Assembly (NCBI GenBank): GCA_046481785.1
Contig: JAWOJF010000121.1
Location: 1 to 21,537, forward strand
Direction of reading: 5' to 3'
DNA length: 21,537 bases
Source: JAWOJF01 sp046481785
GTDB taxonomy: Bacteria; Bacteroidota; Ignavibacteria; Ignavibacteriales; Ignavibacteriaceae
Position numbers and translations under genes: made by a program. Positions within the stretch are counted from its first letter, which is position 1. Each line of letters begins with the position of its first letter. Under the pieces are notes generated by a model. It was not told the origin of the DNA, made no database searches, and was given only the letters and a program-made list of their open reading frames with translations. Positions 1 to 5,826 of this stretch are shown here, piece after piece.

Positions 1-71
1 TCAGCCGCCGCCCTTCTTGCCGGCCTGCAGTTCGCGGAGCAGTGCCCGGAAATCGTCGCGCCCCGCCAGCG
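1..71 (-). pseudogene. GC-rich foreign-looking 3' end of a coding sequence
   Basis: On the minus strand this stretch reads as the last 22 or so codons of a protein, including RDDFRALLRELQ and a Gly/Lys-rich tail, closed by TGA at positions 3-1. In these 71 bases 52 are G or C, while everything after about position 72 is AT-rich. The third-position GC bias fits real coding sequence from a high-GC genome. The reading frame stays technically open to about 204, but the composition breaks sharply at an A-run (72-80). From memory, short C-termini of this kind occur in high-GC TPR/kinase proteins, but that is not proof. The most likely reading is a chimeric contig end or a small foreign fragment, not a native gene. 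Confidence 0.35.
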
Positions 72-184
72 AAAAAAAAATCCGGATTTGGACAGCACTG
101 AAATTTTGATATTTGGAGCTGTAAATGATATGTAAGTTGTATTGGAAGTAGTTGTTTATATTTGAGAAGTGAATTTTAGCATAA

Positions 185-222
185 AAAAAGATGACATCTT
201 TTTAAAGAGATGTCATCTTTTT
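185..222 (-). terminator. Intrinsic terminator downstream of the CsbD gene (likely bidirectional)
   Basis: Two perfect 15-base inverted arms (185-199 and 208-222) are separated by an 8-base loop. The arms have a GATGACATC core flanked by A/T runs, so on either strand the hairpin is followed by U residues. It lies 40 bases past the stop codon of the minus-strand CsbD gene. A near copy of the right half lies at 239-256 and could compete for pairing. Confidence 0.7.
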
Positions 223-256
223 AAGTATCATATTATTATAAAGAGATGTCAACTTT
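203..256. repeat. 18-base direct repeat sharing one hairpin arm
   Basis: Positions 203-220 and 239-256 match at 17 of 18 bases (TAAAGAGATGTCA, one mismatch, then CTTT), with starts 36 bases apart. The first copy contains most of the right arm of the terminator hairpin. The second copy sits immediately past the CsbD stop codon, so the left arm at 185-199 could pair with either copy. Confidence 0.6.
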
Positions 257-261
257 ATAGA

Positions 262-447
262 TTATAGACTGTTTATATACTTAACTATTTCTTCTCTGGT
301 CTTTCCGGTTTTTTCCTGGATACGACCGAGCAGCTCATCATCTTTTCCTTCCTGGTATGTCAGATCATCATCGGTAAGATCGCCCCACTGTTGTTTTATT
401 TTACCTTTAATCTGATTCCAGTTTCCTTTAATGCGTAATTCATCCAT
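262..447 (-). CDS. CsbD-family (YjbJ-like) small stress protein
   Basis: This 61-aa protein has the CsbD/YjbJ layout: an N-terminal GNWNQIKGKIKQQWGDLTDD segment, then an EGKDDELLGRIQEKTGKT segment predicted as paired amphipathic helices. Members are small, acidic, soluble proteins induced by general stress in several bacteria; their biochemical role is unknown. Length is normal for the family. The start is well supported: AAGGAG lies six bases upstream of the ATG. There are no membrane segments. The gene is about 110 bases downstream of ruvB on the same strand and probably has its own promoter, although I cannot pick one out. A strong hairpin terminator follows. The family call is confident; the physiological role is inference from relatives. 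Confidence 0.9.
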   Translation of the reverse strand: MDELRIKGNWNQIKGKIKQQWGDLTDDDLTYQEGKDDELLGRIQEKTGKTREEIVKYINSL

Positions 448-560
448 TTTTAACTCCTTGTCTTATTAATTCATCAATATTTTTCTCACATACAATATAT
501 CAAAATCAAGGAATTACAAAATGAAAACTATCACAATAGAATACCGTTATCACACAGGAT

Positions 561-1589
561 TTAATTATCAAACAAAGAATTGTTTCCGGCATCGTACTTT
601 GTTTTACCAAACCTTTTATAAGCAAGCTGGGTTGCTTCTCTGCCGCGGGGAGTTCTGTGTATAAATCCCTGCTGAATTAAGAAAGGTTCATATACCTCTT
701 CAATTGTACCGGGATCTTCATTAACTGCAACGGCAAGTGTACCAAGGCCTACCGGGCCGCCTCTGTATTTTTCTATTATAGTAAGTATAATATCTTTATC
801 CATTTCATCAAGGCCGTATTCATCAACTTCAAGAGCTGTAAGCGCTTTCCGGGAGACTTCAATATCAATTATTTTTTTATCTTCATAATCTGCAAAATCC
901 CTGGTACGTCTTAGGAGCCTGTTAGCAATTCTTGGTGTTCCCCGGGAACGTTTTGCAATTTCAAGTGAGGCATCATCATTAACTTTCATATTCAGAATAC
1001 CTGCCGAACGGGTAACAATTTTCTGTAATGTGCCTGATTCATAATAATCAAGGCGGAATTTAATTCCGAATCTATCGCGTAACGGGGAAGTAAGCATTCC
1101 TGCACGGGTAGTTGCCCCCACTAAAGTATACTTTGGCAAACTGATCTGCACAGTTCTGGCACTTGGTCCGCTGTCAATCATTATATCCAGTTTGTAATCT
1201 TCCATTGCTGAATACAGATATTCTTCAACAACAGGGCTTAAGCGGTGTATTTCATCAATAAATAGAACAGAATGTTCTTCAAGGTTAGTAAGGAGCCCGG
1301 CAAGGTCTCCCGGTTTCTCAAGCACAGGGCCTGAAGTAATTTTTAGTTTTACACCCAGCTCATTTGCAATAATATGTGCAAGGGTTGTTTTGCCTAAACC
1401 GGGGGGGCCAGTAAGCAATACATGATCCAGCGCTTCTCCCCTTTTCTTTGCCGCAGATATAAACACATTTAGGTTATCTGTTATTTTTGGCTGCCCCTGA
1501 AATTCAGCAACATATCCGGGCCTTAATGATTGCTCAACTACTTTTTCATCATCTCTTAATAAAGGGTTTGTTGTTTCCGACTTTCTCAT
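561..1589 (-). CDS. ruvB: Holliday junction branch-migration ATPase RuvB
   Basis: RuvB is the hexameric AAA+ motor that, with RuvA, drives branch migration of Holliday junctions during recombination and repair. The 342-aa length is typical. Visible motifs: Walker A GPPGLGKT (61-68), Walker B LFIDEIH (109-115), sensor 1 GATTRAG (about 158-164), the SPLRDRFG segment with the arginine finger (about 168-175), sensor 2 GTPRIANRLLRR (about 217-228), and the C-terminal winged helix with RGGPVGL and the DNA-contacting HRTPRGR loop. The N-terminal LRP and FQGQ motifs are also present. It begins 20 bases after the acyltransferase-like gene, so the two are probably co-transcribed; ruvA and ruvC are not in this window. 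An AAGGAT sequence lies about 14 bases upstream of the ATG, a weak ribosome site. Confidence 0.97.
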   Translation of the reverse strand: MRKSETTNPLLRDDEKVVEQSLRPGYVAEFQGQPKITDNLNVFISAAKKRGEALDHVLLTGPPGLGKTTLAHIIANELGVKLKITSGPVLEKPGDLAGLLTNLEEHSVLFIDEIHRLSPVVEEYLYSAMEDYKLDIMIDSGPSARTVQISLPKYTLVGATTRAGMLTSPLRDRFGIKFRLDYYESGTLQKIVTRSAGILNMKVNDDASLEIAKRSRGTPRIANRLLRRTRDFADYEDKKIIDIEVSRKALTALEVDEYGLDEMDKDIILTIIEKYRGGPVGLGTLAVAVNEDPGTIEEVYEPFLIQQGFIHRTPRGREATQLAYKRFGKTKYDAGNNSLFDN

Positions 1590-1609
1590 GTAATTATAAT
1601 TTCATCCTT

Positions 1610-2704
1610 TTAAGTTACAAGCTGTTTATTTTTTATTCTCAGCTTGTTAATAATCAAAACCATTGCAGTCATTGTAAACAGCATTGCTAAGGCAGTTAAC
1701 AATGTTTTCCAAACATTAAAGCTCTTTGCAAATAACTGCGATAAGCCTGGATTCCATGCACTTCCATACAAAATCATTAAATGTATTACATATATTAATA
1801 ATGTATTTCTCCCTACAAGTATAAGGAATTTAGGGATGGTTTCAATCTTTAAAGAAATAAAAGAAACCAATGCATTAAGTATGAGAACAAATCCCAGCCG
1901 GAATAATGATATATTTAAAGACAAATCATAACGATAAGCATTGCCGTATACTTTGGTATTAATTAAATCCAGCACATACGATAATACCATTAAAACAATG
2001 CCTAAAATTGCCAGGTTCCGGCTAAAGCGGGCAGTTTTAAAAATCATAGGTTTTTTGGCAAGATAACTTCCAAGAATACCCCCTGCAATAACATAACCAG
2101 CCCAGGGAACCAGCGGGAACAGCGAACCGGTACCCCGGTAAAAATAACCCGCTATTGGAACAGGTAAAAATTCTTTCCAGTTTATGCTGCTAAAGTATGG
2201 AAAAAGTAAGAAGAAGATTAACCCAAAAAAACCAAAAACATAATAATCATTCATTTTAATTTTTTCTGCAAGCCATGCAAGCAGTACAACAAATAAAATC
2301 CCGAAGCCGATAAGCTGAAGTACATCAACAGCAAAAAATATTTTCCATTGTTTCTCAGATACCTGGGAAAAGTCAAAAATAGTTGCAGTTGGATATCTCA
2401 GCAGGTAACCGATTCCAATTAGTAATAAAAACCGTTTAAAACCTTTTTTTACCCTTGGATTGGAGTTAAAAGGCTCATTATGCAGTCTGAATAAATAGGT
2501 AAAAACAGTACCCGAAGTAAAAAGGAATATTGGGGCAGTCATCCCCCTCATAAAAAACCATGCAGCAAAAAACGGGGATTCAAGGTTCCTGTAATCATTG
2601 GCAAGAAGCAGATCAACAGTATGCCCCTGTACCATCTGGAGCACCGCAAATGCTCTTATTAAATCAATAAATATTATTCTGTTTTTCTTTGAACTTTGTG
2701 TCAT
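1610..2704 (-). CDS. Multi-pass membrane acyltransferase-like protein (HGSNAT/DUF1624 or acyltransferase-3 type)
   Basis: This 364-aa protein is strongly hydrophobic with roughly ten predicted membrane segments. Its N-terminus, DLIRAFAVLQMVQGH (14-28), matches the Arg plus His signature opening membrane acyltransferases of the heparan-alpha-glucosaminide N-acetyltransferase (DUF1624) and acyltransferase-3 groups, which pass acyl groups from the cytoplasm to sugars outside. In those families the His is the proposed catalytic residue; here it would be H28. A second motif-like stretch, APIFLFTSGTVFTYLF, follows in the first third. Which of the two families applies, and the substrate, cannot be settled by eye. 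It lies 96 bases after two glycosyltransferases and 20 bases before ruvB, all on one strand, so modification of a cell-envelope glycan or glycolipid is a reasonable inference. No clear Shine-Dalgarno precedes the ATG. Confidence 0.7.
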   Translation of the reverse strand: MTQSSKKNRIIFIDLIRAFAVLQMVQGHTVDLLLANDYRNLESPFFAAWFFMRGMTAPIFLFTSGTVFTYLFRLHNEPFNSNPRVKKGFKRFLLLIGIGYLLRYPTATIFDFSQVSEKQWKIFFAVDVLQLIGFGILFVVLLAWLAEKIKMNDYYVFGFFGLIFFLLFPYFSSINWKEFLPVPIAGYFYRGTGSLFPLVPWAGYVIAGGILGSYLAKKPMIFKTARFSRNLAILGIVLMVLSYVLDLINTKVYGNAYRYDLSLNISLFRLGFVLILNALVSFISLKIETIPKFLILVGRNTLLIYVIHLMILYGSAWNPGLSQLFAKSFNVWKTLLTALAMLFTMTAMVLIINKLRIKNKQLVT

Positions 2705-2800
2705 CAGTTAGAAAAAGCTTACTAAATAATTTTAGGGAAAGATAAGGATAACTGGTAAATAATAAAATTCATAAAAATACCGGAATAAAACAATTAACCT

Positions 2801-3940
2801 TTATTGCTCATTCAGCAGAAAAGCAGATACTTCTGCGGTCCCGTTTTTAAGATTTGCATTAATTATATTATCCCTGAAAGAATTATAATAAGCTTCTTCA
2901 TTAATAAGTTTTTTAATAACAGCCGGAAGGTTTTTTATAACCGGCTCATATATGCCAAATTTGTTGTCCATTAAAAATTCGATATTTCCTTTTTCCTGCT
3001 CCCAAATGTAATCATTAACTACAGGTACTTTTTTTATCATCAGAATTTCCATCATAGTTGAGGCACCGCATTTGGTAACAACAACATCGGAAATATTAAG
3101 CAGCTCATAAATAAAATCAACAAAACCATAAACAATAAGATCACAGTTCCCGTAATCATTCTTAAGTTTTGAGGCTGCCCGAAAAAGCTGTTTGTTTCTT
3201 CCGGCAACAACAGCAATTACAGCATCCGGTTTTGATTTAAGAATTTCCTCCAGAATTTTTTTTCCGTGAGGGATGCCATCCCCCCCGCCGAGAACCAGCA
3301 CAATTTTTTTATCCGCCGGGAAACCCAGTTTCTTTTTTAACATTCCTATATTTTCCTGCGGAAGTTGTGTGGAAAATTTTTCATCGAGAATAAACGGAAA
3401 TACATTTACCCGGCTGTCAGGCATTTTTTCGTTAACATATTTTTTAAGTCTTTCGCTAAAAACTATAAAATTCTGTTCTTTTTCCAGGAACCATAAAGGA
3501 TGAGCTGTATATGGGTCGGTAACAATGGTAAATACTTTTGTTTTTAAATTATACTTTCTTAAAGCCCTGTATACTGGTTGTATCAGAAAAAAATGAAGTA
3601 TTATTATTTTTTCCGGTTTTTCCTTAAGAATAATCTCTTCAATATATTTCCTGCAGAAAAAAGTTATTATACCTGCAGTAATACTTGCTAGTACGGGAAC
3701 CTTATTAATGGCATATAAAAATTCGTAATACCATTTAGCACCTGACTGCAGCTTCCTGTATCCGTCTTCAATTAAGTAGCGGATAATGCGGGGTGTTTTT
3801 TCAAACCCGTCAATAAGAACAGGTTCAACGGAACCGGGGTAATATTTTTCAATATGTTTGGAAAGAGAACGGGCAGGTGCAAGATGTCCCCCGCCTGTTT
3901 TTAAATAAAGAAAAAAATATTTACTGTTTCCTTTTTTCAT
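2801..3940 (-). CDS. MGDG synthase/UgtP-like glycosyltransferase (GT28)
   Basis: A 379-aa GT-B glycosyltransferase related to plant monogalactosyldiacylglycerol synthase and Bacillus UgtP, which transfer a sugar from a UDP-sugar to diacylglycerol at the membrane face. The N-terminal acceptor domain opens with TGGGHLAPARSL (15-26) and contains the family's VTDPYTAHPLW segment (140-150). The C-terminal donor domain has VLVLGGGDG (214-222), VYGFVDFIYELL (270-281) and the nucleotide-sugar site TKCGASTMMEIL (289-300). There is no signal peptide; it is likely a peripheral membrane protein. Its ATG follows the upstream gene's TAG stop after one base, so translation is probably coupled. Donor sugar and acceptor lipid cannot be read from the sequence. 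Confidence 0.85.
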   Translation of the reverse strand: MKKGNSKYFFLYLKTGGGHLAPARSLSKHIEKYYPGSVEPVLIDGFEKTPRIIRYLIEDGYRKLQSGAKWYYEFLYAINKVPVLASITAGIITFFCRKYIEEIILKEKPEKIIILHFFLIQPVYRALRKYNLKTKVFTIVTDPYTAHPLWFLEKEQNFIVFSERLKKYVNEKMPDSRVNVFPFILDEKFSTQLPQENIGMLKKKLGFPADKKIVLVLGGGDGIPHGKKILEEILKSKPDAVIAVVAGRNKQLFRAASKLKNDYGNCDLIVYGFVDFIYELLNISDVVVTKCGASTMMEILMIKKVPVVNDYIWEQEKGNIEFLMDNKFGIYEPVIKNLPAVIKKLINEEAYYNSFRDNIINANLKNGTAEVSAFLLNEQ

Positions 3941-3941
3941 A

Positions 3942-5273
3942 CTACCTAATTACAGGAGACTTTTCGTTAGTCATTTTAGCTGTTTCCAGAACTTCAAGAA
4001 TTTTATAAGTACCTAATTTCCTGGCTTTTAAAAAGCCTGACCAAGCCAATTCAGCAAGAGTACCTTTCCGGAGCAGATCAAAAAGCCATTGGTGAGTAAA
4101 CTCTGGGTTTTCCTGCCTTATACCGGCATGTATCTCATAAAGCCATTGCCGGTTAAACTTTTCCTGCGAGCCGATTGCCGGCGTCATTACTATTGGAATG
4201 CCTAATGCACAGTAGAAAGACAGTTCACTTGGTTTTGTCCATAATATATCGGTTGTTCTAAGTACCTGTGTAAACTCTTTAAAATAATCCTGTATAGAAT
4301 CGGCATAAATTATCCTGATATTATTGCAGGACTCAGATATTTCTTTTTTTACTTCAATAAAATAATCGTTAACATTTTTTTTTGTACCTGCCACAAGATT
4401 CAGGATAACCTCATCATTAAGCAGCATCTTTTTAAGACTATTAGCAATTTTTCCTCCTATTTCTTTTTGTGCACCGGCTCCGCCCACCGAATAGGTTATT
4501 GTAAGTTTTCTTTCATTTCTAAAACCGCAATTCTCCCTACCCAAAAAATATTTTACATCTCTTTCGTGCCTTGCCCTGAATTTTTGCCCGGGATCCAGAT
4601 AGAACAGACGCTGCCCGAGATCAGATTTTAAGGTTGTTAAATCTTTTCCCCCAATAAGCTCATCGGGTAATGGAAAGCCGGTTAAAAATATTCTGTCATC
4701 GGGAACACCATATGCTTTCAGGCGTTGAGCTGCCTTACCACACGGGGCAAAATATTCTATACTGCTTTCCCAGGGCTCTCTTGCTACCCATACCCTGTTA
4801 AGATCCGCATCGCATATAATACAATAAGTTTTGTTAACATCATTTTTATCAGCCGCAATAGCAGAAGCATAAAAGGATGTTAGTAACGGGAGTTTTTTTG
4901 TTCTCACCTTTTCAATCATTCCCGAACATAAACCTTTTCTGATGCTTGATTCAAGAAGATTAACCTGGAATGTGGTATTTGATAAATTCCTGATTGGATA
5001 AAATGATGGAATATGAAGAAAGGTATCCAGAAGTGTAAATAACGGATTGCCGATAAGCGGTATACTTTTGGCCCGTGAGATAAATTCATAAACGCCAAGC
5101 ACCCGTTTCCACAGCTTTTTTTCATTCTTCGAAGTAGTTTCATTTGAACCGACTACAATAAGGCCTTCTTCAGCAATATGCCTGAATGGATAAACTGCAC
5201 GCTGATGCCCATATCCCATATCAGCAGATACTACCCATGATTTGATATCAGTTTTAAAGCCGGATAAATTCAT
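3942..5273 (-). CDS. GT-B glycosyltransferase-like protein paired with the GT28 enzyme
   Basis: The open frame begins at a TTG at 5345 (467 aa), but I prefer the ATG at 5273 (443 aa). It opens directly into WVVSADMGYGHQRA, whose GYGHQRA resembles the GGGHxxPA opening of MGDG-synthase-type enzymes. Neither start has a convincing ribosome site, so the choice is uncertain. In the C-terminal half, SVGGAGAQ (about 263-269) and WTKPSELSFYCALGIP (about 345-360), followed by a GSQEKFN segment, resemble the nucleotide-sugar pocket of GT28 enzymes (TKPGGLTxxEAL...GQE). The middle region is unlike family members I recall. Its stop lies one base before the next glycosyltransferase start, so the two probably act in one pathway or as a complex. 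It may be a divergent paralogue with altered activity; I do not recognise a named gene. Confidence 0.65.
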   Translation of the reverse strand: MNLSGFKTDIKSWVVSADMGYGHQRAVYPFRHIAEEGLIVVGSNETTSKNEKKLWKRVLGVYEFISRAKSIPLIGNPLFTLLDTFLHIPSFYPIRNLSNTTFQVNLLESSIRKGLCSGMIEKVRTKKLPLLTSFYASAIAADKNDVNKTYCIICDADLNRVWVAREPWESSIEYFAPCGKAAQRLKAYGVPDDRIFLTGFPLPDELIGGKDLTTLKSDLGQRLFYLDPGQKFRARHERDVKYFLGRENCGFRNERKLTITYSVGGAGAQKEIGGKIANSLKKMLLNDEVILNLVAGTKKNVNDYFIEVKKEISESCNNIRIIYADSIQDYFKEFTQVLRTTDILWTKPSELSFYCALGIPIVMTPAIGSQEKFNRQWLYEIHAGIRQENPEFTHQWLFDLLRKGTLAELAWSGFLKARKLGTYKILEVLETAKMTNEKSPVIR

Positions 5274-5367
5274 TAAAGGAAATATAAAAAAGATTTGGCA
5301 TTTCCGGATATTGCATGAGCGGATTTGTTTTAAGACTGGTACCAATAAAGACAGGGATGCGGATACG

Positions 5368-5460
5368 TCACCCCGATTTATGTTTATTCTTAATTATATC
5401 ATAAGTCATTGAAGCAGCCAGAATTACGGCTGCAGCTATTATTCTTATTGTATCATCCAT
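5368..5460 (-). CDS. Small 30-aa single-pass membrane peptide
   Basis: A 30-codon ORF, ATG at 5460 and TGA ending at 5368, encodes MDDTIRIIAAAVILAA, then SMTYDIIKNKHKSG. The layout is an acidic N-terminus, one hydrophobic Ala/Ile/Val helix (about residues 5-18) and a basic tail, typical of small bacterial membrane proteins. The ribosome site is among the best in the window: AAAGGAG with eight bases to the ATG. It is too short for standard gene callers. Its stop is 22 bases before the alternative TTG and 94 bases before the preferred ATG of the downstream glycosyltransferase-like gene on the same strand, suggesting one transcript. It could be a small regulatory or anchoring subunit of the glycosyltransferases, or a leader peptide. 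Homology is unknown. Confidence 0.55.
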   Translation of the reverse strand: MDDTIRIIAAAVILAASMTYDIIKNKHKSG

Positions 5461-5671
5461 TAAATTTTCTCCTTTATTTAATGCATAACAATAAGCAAAC
5501 AGTTTTATCATAATGTTACCAGACTATTAAAAGATTATTAACAATTGTGCTCTGCAGTGCCTGATTTAATAAGAGAATAGTTATTCTAATATTTAGTGAA
5601 TCTTATCACTTAATAAGTTAATTAAAAATGTAAATTGGGTTCACTTTTTTTAATTGCATTACAATAATTTG

Positions 5672-5751
5672 TCACCATGGGCTGCGGAATCCGACACGAT
5701 GTTAATGAGGACAGACCGGATTGATTGACCAGGCATCCGCAGACATGGTGA
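5672..5751. other. Long nested imperfect palindrome (folded element of unknown type)
   Basis: The ends pair as TCACCATG (5672-5679) with CATGGTGA (5744-5751). After a small internal loop, CTGCGG (5682-5687) pairs with CCGCAG (5737-5742). Inside that, AATCCG (5688-5693) pairs with CGGATT (5717-5722), leaving a 23-base apical loop and a 14-base single-stranded stretch on the 3' side. Twenty base pairs nest within 80 bases, and the block is more GC-rich than its flanks. On the plus strand a run of seven T residues follows. It lies between the hybrid kinase stop and the small peptide gene. It could be a terminator, a structured RNA in the leader of the peptide/glycosyltransferase transcript, or a small palindromic mobile repeat. 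It does not match the integron attC layout. Confidence 0.5.
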
Positions 5752-5826
5752 ATTTTTTTAAATTTTTGTGACTTAGGGGATTGAGCAGGTTAACCCGGTA
5801 AAACCAGAGCCAGAGAAAATGAGAAA

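Noticed and set aside
5671..5752. Integron attC site
   Set aside because: The palindrome lacks the attC core-site sequences and no integrase or cassette array is present.
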